From the NCBI RefSeq assembly GCF_020866925.1, contig NZ_JAJGAK010000001.1:1284189-1348188 (forward strand): 64,000 nucleotides of DNA. Reading direction: 5' to 3'. A program made the translations under genes and the position numbers. The notes below the pieces were generated by a model. It had not been told where the DNA came from and ran no database searches. It saw only the letters and a program-made list of their open reading frames with translations. Position 1 is the stretch's first letter. Each line of letters begins with the position of its first letter. Source of the stretch: Noviluteimonas lactosilytica (lineage in GTDB: Bacteria > Pseudomonadota > Gammaproteobacteria > Xanthomonadales > Xanthomonadaceae). This document shows, one piece after another, positions 7,420-16,656 of the stretch.

Positions 7420-10368
7420 TCAGAACCGGAAGCGCGCGCCCAGGCGCCCGCCCATGCCTTCCATGTCGCCCACGCGGGCTTCGATTTCGCCGTAAAGATC
7501 GACGCGCCCGATCGTCCATTCCACGCCGCCGGCGAAGCGACCGAAGCTGCGATCGCCTTCGTCGGTCACGCGCACCTGGTCGAGGCCGAGGTCGTACAGC
7601 GTGTCGTCGCCGCCGCCGAATTCGCGCGCGATCGACATCGACGCGTACGGACGCACGCCGCTCCATCCGTCGGTGCCGATGCGCAGGCCAAGTTCGCCGG
7701 TCGACACCGCGGTGTCGTCCCAACGCACGTTGCCGGAAGCGCCGACCTGTTCGGGCAACGACACGTCGATGTGCGCGACGCGCAGGTTGGGCTCGATCCA
7801 CATGCGCGAGAGTGCGAAACGATGGCCGCCTTCGAGTTCGAAGCCGATCGCACTGCCGTCGCCTTGCGCCTGCAGTCCGATCGAGTGCCAGTTGGTATCG
7901 ACGTCGATGCGATCGCCGCGCAGCACGGCGTTGGCGAACCAGCCCTCGTTCGCGTAACGCGCATACAGGCCAAGGTTGAGCGAATCGAGTTGCGTGTCCT
8001 CCGCGCCGCGCAGATCCATTGTCGCCTTGCCGTAGCCGCCGGTGATGCCGGCGCGCCAGTTCCCGATCGTCATCTCGGCGCCCGCCTGCAGGCCGTGGTG
8101 GTTGCCCTGCCATTCGAGTTCGCGCGAGCCGAGTGCGTGCGAAAGTTTCGACGTGCCTTCGAAGTCGCCGCCGACGGCCTGCATCCACACGCCGTTCGCG
8201 TCCACGTCGTCATGCGTCGCGGTGAGGTGCGTCGACACGGATTGCACGCCCTGTCGCCAGACATCGCGCACGCCCGCGGGCACTGCGGCCGCGAGATACG
8301 CGGCGTCGGTGAGGTCGCTTTCGAGCGTCCAGCTGTCGAGGCCGTCCCAGGCGAGCCGGAAGCCGATGAAGCCGAGGTTGCGGCTGCCTTCGGCAAGCAC
8401 GAGTTCGTTGCCGGTCTGCGCGCCCTGCGAGGTCAGCACCTGGATGCCCGACATGCCGAGCAACGCGCCGCGACCGACGAGATCGAGTGCCAGCGCGTTC
8501 GTGCCGGACAGCGTGCCGACGTCGATGCGATCGGATGCGTGATTGACGATGTCGAGATCGACGGCGAGCGTGCCGCCCGCGCCGTTCAACGTGCCGTCGA
8601 TGGCGAACACATCGCCCGTGCGACCGTTGACTAGCGAGACCTCGCCCGCATTGTCGAAGCGTTCGAGGCCTTGCAGCAACATCGACGTCGCGCCGTCCTG
8701 CAGGGACACCGTGCCCGCGTTCGCGAAGCGATCGTCGCCGTCGCCGAACAGGCTCGAGCCGGAGGACATGAACGCACCGCCATTCGAAAACACATCGTCG
8801 CTGCCCGACAACTGCAGGCGCCCGATGACCGAACCGCTCGATCCCACGCGAATGTCCGCGGCGCCGTCGCCCCAATCGTTGCCCGCCACCTGGATCACCG
8901 GGCCCGTGCCGCTTTCCACCGTGCCGAGGATGTCGATGCGCGTGCCCGCGCCGGTCGCGGTGTCGATCGCGGTGGTCGCGCCGTACACGGTCGCGCCTTC
9001 GGCGACGCCGATCGTCGCGCCGCCGGTCTGCGAGGCCATCGTGATCGCGAAGCCGGATTCGGCGCGCACGTATTCGTCGACGAGCAGCGACACGTCGCCC
9101 GACACTGCGTTGAGGCCGATGGCGAACCAATCTCCCGTCGTCGCGTACGTCTGCGCGCGGCCGACGCGCGCGCTCACGTCGCCGGCATCGGTGCCGACGT
9201 ACAACGCTGCCGAGCGTTCGCCGTATGTCGCGATCTCGTCGATGTCGACTCCGACGTTGCCGCCCGTCAGCACGCTCAGGCCGTAGGAATCGTTGCCGTA
9301 GGTCGTGAGGCGCTCGGACTCGACCCCGACCTCGCCGACGGTCTCGATGTGGAGCGCGTCCGACCCGTTGCCCATGGTGAACACCGACTGGTTGCGGACC
9401 GCGACGGTGCCGAGCGCGCCGATGTCGATGCCGCGCGACTCCTCGCCGATCGTGCCCGCGCCCTCGACATCCATGAACACGTCGCCGTTGAACGCGAGCG
9501 CGGCGATGCCCACGCCGTAATCGCCTTCGGTGCTGACCCAGCCCGCGGTGATCGAGATGTCGCCGAGCCCGGCGCCGGCGAGGATGCCGATCGCGCCCAG
9601 CCCGCTCGCGGACGCGGTGTCGACGGAGATCGCGATGTCGCCGCCTTCCCACGATTCGGCGAAGATGCCGGTCGCGAACAGGCCTTCGGCGCGAACGAAG
9701 CCCGCGTCGACCGACACCGAACCGTTCTCCGTCGACAGCCACAGGCCGCTGCCCAAATCGCCCTGCGCGATGCTTTCGCCCGCCAGCACGGTGATGTCGC
9801 CCGCCGTCGTCTGCGCGAACACGCCTGCGCCGTTCGCGCCCGACAACACGCTCGCGACGTCGACCGTGACGTTGCCGCCGAGGCTCTGCGCCTGGATGCC
9901 GATCGCACCTTCGACATGATTGGCGTAGACGTTGACGTCGCCGTTGGCGAGTGCCGCGACACCGAGCGAGCCACCGATCACCTGGTCGACGCGCACATCG
10001 ACGGGTCCCGAGTTCGACACGATGTCGACCGCGGGCCACGCATCGCTGCGGATGACGGTGCCGTCCTCGGCGTGCAGCGACAACGCGCCCTCGCCATAGA
10101 TCACCACGGCGGTGTCGCCTTCCGGCAACAGCGTGCCGTCGACGACGACGCCCTGCCTGAAGATCACTTCGAGATCGGAAACACCTTCATAGCGCACCTG
10201 CGGGAGTGGATCGGTGGTCGGCGTGCAGACGACCTGGCCAGACGCGGCAGCGCCGCATTCGTCCGCGGCGAACGCGGGAAGGGAAGCGGCGCCGCACGCG
10301 ATCAACAGCGCATGGGCGAGGACGTGGCGGCGAAGATGGAGACGGGAAGGGGGAACGGCGGACGTCAC
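7420..10368 (-). CDS. autotransporter with C-terminal outer-membrane beta-barrel
   Basis: A 982-residue type V secretion protein. An N-terminal signal (HVLAHALLIACGAASLPAFA, about residues 15-34) is followed by a long Gly/Asp/Val-rich passenger (to about residue 690). The passenger has many short strand repeats such as GDVNV, GNVTVD and GDISI, the pattern of a right-handed beta-helix. The C-terminal ~280 residues form the translocator barrel (GVWMQAVGG..., many alternating aromatic strands) and end in the outer-membrane sorting residue Phe (GARFRF). No protease or lipase motif is visible in the passenger, so adhesion or aggregation is likeliest. The start is a GTG. It is divergent from the FNR gene. 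Confidence 0.88.
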   Translation of the reverse strand: MTSAVPPSRLHLRRHVLAHALLIACGAASLPAFAADECGAAASGQVVCTPTTDPLPQVRYEGVSDLEVIFRQGVVVDGTLLPEGDTAVVIYGEGALSLHAEDGTVIRSDAWPAVDIVSNSGPVDVRVDQVIGGSLGVAALANGDVNVYANHVEGAIGIQAQSLGGNVTVDVASVLSGANGAGVFAQTTAGDITVLAGESIAQGDLGSGLWLSTENGSVSVDAGFVRAEGLFATGIFAESWEGGDIAISVDTASASGLGAIGILAGAGLGDISITAGWVSTEGDYGVGIAALAFNGDVFMDVEGAGTIGEESRGIDIGALGTVAVRNQSVFTMGNGSDALHIETVGEVGVESERLTTYGNDSYGLSVLTGGNVGVDIDEIATYGERSAALYVGTDAGDVSARVGRAQTYATTGDWFAIGLNAVSGDVSLLVDEYVRAESGFAITMASQTGGATIGVAEGATVYGATTAIDTATGAGTRIDILGTVESGTGPVIQVAGNDWGDGAADIRVGSSGSVIGRLQLSGSDDVFSNGGAFMSSGSSLFGDGDDRFANAGTVSLQDGATSMLLQGLERFDNAGEVSLVNGRTGDVFAIDGTLNGAGGTLAVDLDIVNHASDRIDVGTLSGTNALALDLVGRGALLGMSGIQVLTSQGAQTGNELVLAEGSRNLGFIGFRLAWDGLDSWTLESDLTDAAYLAAAVPAGVRDVWRQGVQSVSTHLTATHDDVDANGVWMQAVGGDFEGTSKLSHALGSRELEWQGNHHGLQAGAEMTIGNWRAGITGGYGKATMDLRGAEDTQLDSLNLGLYARYANEGWFANAVLRGDRIDVDTNWHSIGLQAQGDGSAIGFELEGGHRFALSRMWIEPNLRVAHIDVSLPEQVGASGNVRWDDTAVSTGELGLRIGTDGWSGVRPYASMSIAREFGGGDDTLYDLGLDQVRVTDEGDRSFGRFAGGVEWTIGRVDLYGEIEARVGDMEGMGGRLGARFRF

Positions 10369-10499
10369 AGCGGGAACTCCGATTTGGGGTCCGGCGACGC
10401 TCGACCTTCCACCTGCTGCAAGGTCAATTCATCAAAGGTCACGACGGGGGGACATCGTTGGCTTTTGGTTCATTAATCCCCGCTGGGTAGAATGGCCCC

Positions 10500-11258
10500 G
10501 TGGCTACCCCCGTTCTCGACCTCCAGACCTTGCGCAAAGGGTGCGCGCACTGCTCCTTGCAGCAGTTGTGCCTGCCTGCGGGCATCGGCGTGGAGGGATT
10601 GCAGCAGCTCGATTCGATCGTGCGGCGGCGTCGGCCCATCGCGCGCGGGGAAACCCTGTTCCGCACGGGCGATGACCTGTCTGCGGTGTACGTCGCGCGC
10701 GACGGCGCGTTCAAGACGATTTCGATCAGCGAAGACGGCGAGGAACGCGTTGTCGGGTTCCATCTGCCCGGTGAGTTGATCGGGCTGGATGCGCTCGGTG
10801 ACGAGCGGCATCGGTGCGATGCGGTTGCGCTGACGACGGCCAATGTGTGCGAGGTGCCGTTCGATCAACTCGCCGACATCGCATCGCAGGTGCCGGGCCT
10901 GCAGCATCAGTTGTTGCGCGTGATCGGCCGCAGCGTCGGGCGCGACCAGGATCACCTGGACATGCTCGCGCGTCGGCAGGCGTCGGAGCGCATCGCGTTG
11001 TTCCTGCATGGGCTGGCCGAACGCTTCCGCCACATCGGGCAATCGGATGCGCAGTTCAAGTTGCCGATGAGCCGCGAGGACATCGCGCATTTCCTCGGCC
11101 TGGCGCTGGAAACGGTGAGCCGCGGCTTCACGCGCCTGCAGGAAGACGGCGTGATCGAAGTCGACGGGCGCCGCATCGCGATCCTCGACCGCGTCGAACT
11201 CGATCGCCTCGCGCATCACCCCGAAGCCGCGGATGCGCGGCGTCGCGTCAGCAACTGA
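10500..11258 (+). CDS. fnr: FNR-type oxygen-sensing transcriptional regulator (copy 1)
   Basis: A 252-residue Crp/Fnr protein. Cys15, Cys18 and Cys24 (C-x2-C-x5-C) plus Cys106 (HRCDAVAL) match the four [4Fe-4S] ligands of E. coli FNR. A cyclic-nucleotide-type beta-roll, a long dimer helix and a C-terminal helix-turn-helix follow. The recognition helix LETVSRGF carries the E..SR residues that read TTGAT. The GTG at 10500 gives the expected length; an out-of-frame ATG at 10492 is a shadow. It is convergent with the ccoS-tauE end of the cbb3 oxidase operon, a likely target. Confidence 0.9.
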   Translation: MATPVLDLQTLRKGCAHCSLQQLCLPAGIGVEGLQQLDSIVRRRRPIARGETLFRTGDDLSAVYVARDGAFKTISISEDGEERVVGFHLPGELIGLDALGDERHRCDAVALTTANVCEVPFDQLADIASQVPGLQHQLLRVIGRSVGRDQDHLDMLARRQASERIALFLHGLAERFRHIGQSDAQFKLPMSREDIAHFLGLALETVSRGFTRLQEDGVIEVDGRRIAILDRVELDRLAHHPEAADARRRVSN

Positions 11259-11262
11259 CGCG

Positions 11263-11316
11263 CGACTTCGGGCGACGCTGCGACTTCCGGCGACGCTGCG
11301 ACATCAGGCGACGCTG
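11263..11316. repeat. three tandem 18-bp repeats at a convergent gene end
   Basis: The units are CGACTTCGGGCGACGCTG (11263-11280), CGACTTCCGGCGACGCTG (11281-11298) and CGACATCAGGCGACGCTG (11299-11316), followed by a decayed fourth beginning CGGCATCC. The array begins 4 bp after the FNR stop and runs into the last codons of the TauE/SafE gene. The 18-bp period keeps reading frame. Confidence 0.8.
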
Positions 11317-12023
11317 CGGCATCCGAGCGCTTCGAGCGCGCCATGCACCGCAGGCACGTGCACCAGCCACGGCCCCGCGAGCGTCGCCAATCCCGCGAAC
11401 AGGATGACCATCGCCGACGCCATGCGCCAACCGCCGCGTTGCAGGCGTTGACCGAAACGCGCGCCGGCCCAGGTCAGCGGCAACATCACGGGCAGCGTCG
11501 CGAGTCCGAACGCCAGCATCGTCAGCGCGCCGTGCCACGCACTCGCCTGCAACCACGCGGCGACGAGCAATTGCGTGCTGAGGCCGCACGGCATCCAGCC
11601 CCACAAGACGCCCAGGCTCATGCGCTTGGCCGCGGTGTCGGCGGGCAGCAATCGACGTTGCAATGGGCGCACGTGTTGCCACAGGCGCGCACCCGGCACG
11701 GAGAGGAACGCGAAGCGCCCGCTGCGATCGAGCAAACGCAATGCCGCGAGCACGAGCACGATGCCGACGGCCGCGCGCGATGCGACGACGAGGCCGGGCA
11801 TGCGCACGACGCCGAGCAACGCGGAACCGACGCCGCCGGCCAATGCACCCGCGATCACGTAACCGGCGATGCGGCCGAGATTCGGCTGCGCGGCGGTCCA
11901 CCACGTACTGCGCTGGCCGACCGACAAACCCGTTGCGATGCCCCCGCACATCGCCGCGCAATGCGCGCCGCCTAGCAGGCCGGTTAGCAAGGCGCCGCCG
12001 AGCACGAGCCAGTCAAGCGTCAT
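11304..12023 (-). CDS. TauE/SafE-like (UreH_2) membrane transporter linked to cbb3 oxidase
   Basis: A 239-residue membrane protein with about six hydrophobic segments. It has the HCAAMCGG motif near the N-terminus (residues ~21-28), typical of the UreH_2/SafE-type proteins encoded behind ccoS. These are thought to be metal or sulfur-compound transporters, and a role in copper supply to the oxidase is inference. Its ATG at 12023 lies inside the end of ccoS (11-bp overlap), so it is the last gene of the cco operon. Its stop falls inside an 18-bp tandem repeat array. Confidence 0.82.
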   Translation of the reverse strand: MTLDWLVLGGALLTGLLGGAHCAAMCGGIATGLSVGQRSTWWTAAQPNLGRIAGYVIAGALAGGVGSALLGVVRMPGLVVASRAAVGIVLVLAALRLLDRSGRFAFLSVPGARLWQHVRPLQRRLLPADTAAKRMSLGVLWGWMPCGLSTQLLVAAWLQASAWHGALTMLAFGLATLPVMLPLTWAGARFGQRLQRGGWRMASAMVILFAGLATLAGPWLVHVPAVHGALEALGCRSVA

Positions 12024-12195
12024 CGCGGCGCTCCGGGGATTCGTTCGCGACGGGCGGTTCGTCGTCGGCGAGGATCGACAACGCAGGCGTTTCGAGATCC
12101 TCGAACTGTCCACCGCGCACGGCCCACGCGAACGCCGCGATCGCCACGATCAGCAGCATCAGCGCGAGCGGAACCAGCAGCAGGAGGATGCTCAT
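12013..12195 (-). CDS. ccoS: cbb3-type oxidase assembly protein CcoS
   Basis: A 60-residue protein with a single N-terminal transmembrane helix (LLLLVPLALMLLIVAIAAFAW), then WAVRGGQFEDLETPALSIL, the hallmark of CcoS. CcoS is needed for cofactor insertion into CcoN. The ATG at 12195 overlaps the ccoI stop (ATGA), and the 3' end overlaps the following TauE/SafE gene by 11 bp. The length is normal for the family. Confidence 0.93.
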   Translation of the reverse strand: MSILLLLVPLALMLLIVAIAAFAWAVRGGQFEDLETPALSILADDEPPVANESPERRDDA

Positions 12196-14606
12196 GCGCG
12201 TACCCCATCGTGTCGGCGGCCCAGGCGCAACGCGTTGAGCGTCACCGTCAGCGAGGACAGCGCCATGCCGAGCGCGGCGATCCACGGCGTGACGAGGCCC
12301 ATCGCGGCGATCGGCAACGCGACGAGGTTCCAGCCAACGGCCCACGCGAGGTTCTGGCGAATGATGCGGCGCGTGTCGCGCGCGAGCGCGATGGCGTCGG
12401 GAATCCGATGCAACGCGGGCGTCGCGAGCACGAGATCGGCGGCGCGCTGCGCGAGCGCCGCGCCGTCGCCGACCGCGATGGAGACGTCCGCGCCTGCGAG
12501 CACCGGCGCGTCGTTGAGGCCGTCGCCCACCATCGCGACGACGCGGCCCCGCGCCTGCAACGCATGCACGCGCGCGAGCTTCTGCTCGGGCGTCTGGCGC
12601 GCATGCGCTTCCTCCAACCGCAACGTGTGCGCGAAGCGATCGACGGCGACCTGTCCGTCGCCGCTGCACAGATGCAGCGCGAGACCCTGCGTGCGCAGTG
12701 CGTCGAGCGTCGCGGCCGCATCCGCGCGTGGGGCTTCACGCACTTCGAAGCGTGCGATCGCGTGGTGTCCGTCGCCGAGCCACAGCGCGCCGTCGTCACC
12801 GGGCCCCGCTGCGAAACGCGCGTGACCGAGGCGCCACTCGGTGCCGTCCACGACGCCGCGCACACCCTGCCCCGGCACGCTGCGCACGTTGCGAGCGGAC
12901 ACCGCATCGTGCGCGAACGGCGCGAACATCGCCGCGAGCGGATGCCGGCTGTCGCGTTCCAGTGCCGCGGCGATGCGCAAGGCCTCGTCGCGCGTGTATC
13001 CGTCGAACGTCTCGACGCTGGCCAACGCCGGCGTCGCATCGCCCAGGGTGCCGGTCTTGTCGAACACCACGTCGGTGATGCGCGCGAGCCGATCCAGCGC
13101 ATCCGCGCCAACGGGCAGCACGCCCATCTTCGCGAGCGCGCCGTTGGCGGCGGCGAGCGCGGCGGGGATCGCGAGCGACAACGCGCACGGGCAGCTGATG
13201 ACGAGCAACGCGAGCACGACATCGAGCGCACGTTCCGGTGCGTGGGCTTGCCACGCGACGTAGACGATCGCCGCGACGATCAGCAACACGGCGACGAACA
13301 CCATCGCGACACGATCCGCGGTCGCCGCGATCGCAGGGCGATGCGCCTGTGCGCGATCGACCAGCGCCGCGAGTTGCGACAGGCGCGTGGCCGCGCCGGT
13401 CGCCGCGACGCGCACGCGCGCCGGCACTTCGCGACACGCCGTCCCCGCGAAGACGGCATCGCCGTCGCGCTTGTGCACGGGCCGCGATTCGCCGGTCAAC
13501 ATCGATTCCTCGAACCAGGCTTCGGTGCCGAGCAACGTGCCGTCGGCGGGGACCGATTCGCCGGCCGCGACGCAGGCGATGTCCCCGGCCTGCAGCGCCT
13601 CGAGCGGGATCGTTTCGCGCGCACCGTCGCGCTCGCGCACCGCGAACGCCGGCCGCGCACGCGCCAGCGCATCCACGCGGGCACTCGCGGCAGTGCGCGC
13701 GCGTTGTTCGAGCATGCGCGCGCCGAGCAACAGGAACACGAACATCACCGCCGCGTCGTACCAGACATGCGGCGCACCGACGAGCGTGGCGTACAGGCTG
13801 GCGAAATACGCCAGCAACACCGAGGTCGCGACCAGCGTGTCCGCGCCGAGCCGGCGCTCGCGCAGTTCGCGCGCGCAACCCGCGAGGAACGGCCAGCCCG
13901 AATAGAACACGACGGGGGTCGCGATGAGGAAGGCGACCCAGCGCAGGAAGTCGCGCATCGGGATCGACATCGCGCCTTCCGTGTCGAGGTACAGCGCTTC
14001 GGTGAACATCATCGCCTGCACCGCGCCGAGGCCGGCGATGCCGAGGCGCAGCAGCGCGCGATTGCGTTCGGCCACGCGCGCACCTTCGCGATCGACGCCA
14101 GTGGCAAGCCACGGTCGATAGCCGAGCGACAACAGGCGACGCAGCGGTTTCGACAGCGACGTTCGCGTCGGGTCCCAGGCCAGGCGAATGCGGCCGGTGA
14201 CCGCGTTCGCCGAAACCTCGAGCACACCGGGCTCGCGCCGCAACGCGCGATCGATGAGCCATGCGCAGGCGGCGCAGCGCATGCCGTCGGTGAGCAGCAC
14301 GAGTTCGCGGCCCCCGGGGATCGCGCGCGCGTGCGCTGCGAGGATGTCTTCGCGATCCCAGCACGACAGGTCGTCGGCATTGGGGTCGACACGGCCCGCG
14401 TGCGTCGTGCGCAACTTGTAGTAGTCGTCCAGGCGCGCGTCGCGGATCCATTGCGCGGCGGCGGCGCATCCGTCGCAGCAGAAGCCGCGTTCGACGCCTT
14501 CGATCGACAGGCGCGGCGCGTGCGCGGGCAGAGGTTCGCTGCAATGGAAGCACAGCGACGCATCGACAACGCGTGCGTCCCCGACACCGGCGGCAATCGT
14601 GTTCAT
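12192..14606 (-). CDS. ccoI: copper-translocating P1B-type ATPase CcoI
   Basis: An 804-residue Cu(I)-exporting ATPase that supplies copper for cbb3 oxidase assembly. In order: an N-terminal cysteine-rich metal-binding domain (CFHC ... CCDGC), an HMA domain with GMRCAACAW, TGES in the actuator domain, the channel motif ISCPCALSL, phosphorylation motif FDKTGTLGD and the hinge GDGLNDAPVL. The ATG at 14606 overlaps the ccoH stop. A longer upstream frame runs antisense-free through ccoH in another frame and is spurious. The gene sits in the standard ccoGHIS order. Confidence 0.94.
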   Translation of the reverse strand: MNTIAAGVGDARVVDASLCFHCSEPLPAHAPRLSIEGVERGFCCDGCAAAAQWIRDARLDDYYKLRTTHAGRVDPNADDLSCWDREDILAAHARAIPGGRELVLLTDGMRCAACAWLIDRALRREPGVLEVSANAVTGRIRLAWDPTRTSLSKPLRRLLSLGYRPWLATGVDREGARVAERNRALLRLGIAGLGAVQAMMFTEALYLDTEGAMSIPMRDFLRWVAFLIATPVVFYSGWPFLAGCARELRERRLGADTLVATSVLLAYFASLYATLVGAPHVWYDAAVMFVFLLLGARMLEQRARTAASARVDALARARPAFAVRERDGARETIPLEALQAGDIACVAAGESVPADGTLLGTEAWFEESMLTGESRPVHKRDGDAVFAGTACREVPARVRVAATGAATRLSQLAALVDRAQAHRPAIAATADRVAMVFVAVLLIVAAIVYVAWQAHAPERALDVVLALLVISCPCALSLAIPAALAAANGALAKMGVLPVGADALDRLARITDVVFDKTGTLGDATPALASVETFDGYTRDEALRIAAALERDSRHPLAAMFAPFAHDAVSARNVRSVPGQGVRGVVDGTEWRLGHARFAAGPGDDGALWLGDGHHAIARFEVREAPRADAAATLDALRTQGLALHLCSGDGQVAVDRFAHTLRLEEAHARQTPEQKLARVHALQARGRVVAMVGDGLNDAPVLAGADVSIAVGDGAALAQRAADLVLATPALHRIPDAIALARDTRRIIRQNLAWAVGWNLVALPIAAMGLVTPWIAALGMALSSLTVTLNALRLGRRHDGVRA

Positions 14607-15106
14607 TGCGCGCTCGCGAGCGCCGGCTGCACATCGGCGCCGGCGGCGCGCGCCTCCCAGCGACCGCGCAGGCGCCAGCTGCGATCCATCGGCGCGAGTT
14701 CGACGAGCCAGTCGTGGCCCTCGTCGAAGGATTCGACATGGCCGCTCCACCCCGTCGTCGAGGGCGTGAGCGCAATGCGCATGTCTTCCGCCGCGATCAC
14801 CGGATGACGCAGCACGAGTTCGAGCTGCACCGCGCGATCGAAGCCCTCGCCCGCGGGCACCACGTCGAACACGCGACCGACGCGGCGCACCTGCGCGGAC
14901 AATCCCAGCCGACGTGCTTCGAGGTCGGGCGCGAGGTCGGTGTCCTGCACCTGCGCGGTGCGCTTCACCGGATCGGCGACGGCGTCGATCGGACCTTCGG
15001 CGAGCCACAGCAGCGCGAGGCCCGCCACCACCGACAGCGCCGGCAGCGAAAACACCAGCCACACCAGCGGCTGGCGCCACGGTGCGAGTGGCGGGCGTTC
15101 GATCAT
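14603..15106 (-). CDS. ccoH: FixH/CcoH family cbb3 assembly protein
   Basis: A 167-residue protein with one N-terminal transmembrane helix (LVWLVFSLPALSVVAGLALLWLA, about residues 13-35) and a periplasmic beta-rich domain. This is the FixH architecture, and the position between ccoG and ccoI is diagnostic. FixH/CcoH interacts with CcoI and the oxidase subunits during assembly. Both ends overlap their neighbours by 4 bp (ATGA), so the four genes are translationally coupled. Confidence 0.9.
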   Translation of the reverse strand: MIERPPLAPWRQPLVWLVFSLPALSVVAGLALLWLAEGPIDAVADPVKRTAQVQDTDLAPDLEARRLGLSAQVRRVGRVFDVVPAGEGFDRAVQLELVLRHPVIAAEDMRIALTPSTTGWSGHVESFDEGHDWLVELAPMDRSWRLRGRWEARAAGADVQPALASAQ

Positions 15107-16653
15107 CGCGATACCGGCCCGAAGAAGGTGCTCTCGACGATCTGCGTCGTGCGCTTCTCGCCGTCGAGGGCGGAGACTTCGAACCGCAGATCCTTGCGGC
15201 CGGCGACGCTCGCGGACGGCGCGAACACGGTGACCGGCACCGACGCGACTTCGCCGCCCGGCACTTCGATCGTCGGCGACTCGCGCAGCACGAGCCCCTG
15301 CGTGCCCGACACCAAGGTGACCGCGAAGTGCCGCGCTTCGTCGCGCTTGTTCGCGATCTTCAACGTGTAGCTGTTTTCGATGCCGTCTGCCGTCGTGCGA
15401 TACAGCGCATTGCGATCGCGCAACGCTTCGACGGTGAACGGCGCGCGCGAGGCGATGCCGACGGCGAACGCGACGATCATCGCGAGCAGGATGCCGCCGT
15501 AGATGAACACGCGCGGCCGCAACACGCGCGTGGACTTGCCGTCGACCGCGTGCTGCGTGGTGTAGCGGATCAACCCTTGCGGGTAGCCCATCTTGCCCAT
15601 CACTTCATCGCACGCGTCCACGCACGCGCCGCAGGCGATGCACTCGTACTGCAGGCCGTTGCGGATGTCGATGCCGGTCGGGCACACCTGCACGCACATC
15701 GTGCAGTCGATGCAGTCGCCGAGCTCGGCGACTTCGAACTTCGGCATCGGCGCGACTTCGCCGGCCTCGAACGTGATCGTGCCGCGCGCCTGCAGGTTGG
15801 CGTTGGCGGTGGTCGGATTCAGCGCCGCGCGGCGCACGTAGTCGGTGGCGACATCGAGCGCCAGCAGCCCGCGCGCGCGTTCGAGCACGCTCTGCAGGCC
15901 GCGCCGACGCGGGCCGCGCGGTTCGCCACGCATTGGATCGTAGGCGATCAGCAGCGTGTCGCGATCGAACATCGCGCCCTGGAAGCGCGCGTACGGACAC
16001 ATGTACTTGCACACCTGCTCGCGCAGGAAGCCTGCGTTGCCCCAGGTCGCGAACGCATAGAACAACACCCAGAAGGTTTCCCACCCGCCCCACTGGAACG
16101 GCACGATGCGAGAGCCGAGATCCTGGATGGGCGTGAAAAACCCGACGAAGGTGAAGCCGGTCCACAACGCGAACACCACCCACGCGATGTGCTTGGCGCC
16201 CTTGCGCACGAGCTTGCGCGCCGACCACGGCGATGCGTCGAGCTTCATGCGCGCGTTGCGGTCGCCCTCGATCGCGCGCTCGATCCACAGGAACACTTCG
16301 GTCCACACCGTCTGCGGACACGCGTAGCCGCACCACAACCGCCCCGCGATCGCCGTGACGAAGAACAACACGACGCCCGCGACGATCAGCAGCAACGCGA
16401 GGAACAGGAAGTCCTGCGGCCAGAACGTCAGCCCGAACACATGGAACTTGCGTGCCGGCAGGTCGAACAACACCGCCTGCCGCCCGTCCCAGCGCATCCA
16501 CGGGAACAGGTAGAACATGCCGAGCAGCCAGAACACCGCGCCGATGCGCAGGCGCACGAAGCGTCCCGACACATCGCGCGGGTACACCTTGCGCTCGCTG
16601 ACGTAGAACGTCCCCGCCTCTTCGACGAGCGCCAGGTCGATCGCCTTCGACAT
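15103..16653 (-). CDS. ccoG: cbb3 oxidase accessory protein CcoG (ferredoxin-type, membrane-bound)
   Basis: A 516-residue polytopic protein that binds two [4Fe-4S] clusters. An early CGYACPQTVW motif in the membrane part is followed by the 8Fe ferredoxin motifs CIDCTMCVQVCP and CIACGACVDAC. The C-terminal periplasmic part is an Ig-like domain (FixG C-terminal). CcoG reduces Cu(II) for oxidase maturation. A roughly 55-residue insertion lies between the RGEPRGPRRRG stretch and the first ferredoxin motif; it seems usual in this bacterial group. The 3' end overlaps ccoH by 4 bp. Confidence 0.94.
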   Translation of the reverse strand: MSKAIDLALVEEAGTFYVSERKVYPRDVSGRFVRLRIGAVFWLLGMFYLFPWMRWDGRQAVLFDLPARKFHVFGLTFWPQDFLFLALLLIVAGVVLFFVTAIAGRLWCGYACPQTVWTEVFLWIERAIEGDRNARMKLDASPWSARKLVRKGAKHIAWVVFALWTGFTFVGFFTPIQDLGSRIVPFQWGGWETFWVLFYAFATWGNAGFLREQVCKYMCPYARFQGAMFDRDTLLIAYDPMRGEPRGPRRRGLQSVLERARGLLALDVATDYVRRAALNPTTANANLQARGTITFEAGEVAPMPKFEVAELGDCIDCTMCVQVCPTGIDIRNGLQYECIACGACVDACDEVMGKMGYPQGLIRYTTQHAVDGKSTRVLRPRVFIYGGILLAMIVAFAVGIASRAPFTVEALRDRNALYRTTADGIENSYTLKIANKRDEARHFAVTLVSGTQGLVLRESPTIEVPGGEVASVPVTVFAPSASVAGRKDLRFEVSALDGEKRTTQIVESTFFGPVSR

Positions 16654-16656
16654 GGC

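Noticed and set aside
10424-10437. Possible FNR site in the autotransporter/fnr intergenic region (TCAATTCATCAA region).
   Set aside because: Only one half-site (ATCAA) is present; the other half does not match, so autoregulation of fnr copy 1 is not supported.
8671-10476. Long plus-strand open frame (601 codons) opposite the autotransporter.
   Set aside because: High-GC antisense frame with Arg/Ala/Asp-rich composition and no motif; the minus-strand autotransporter has a signal peptide and barrel.
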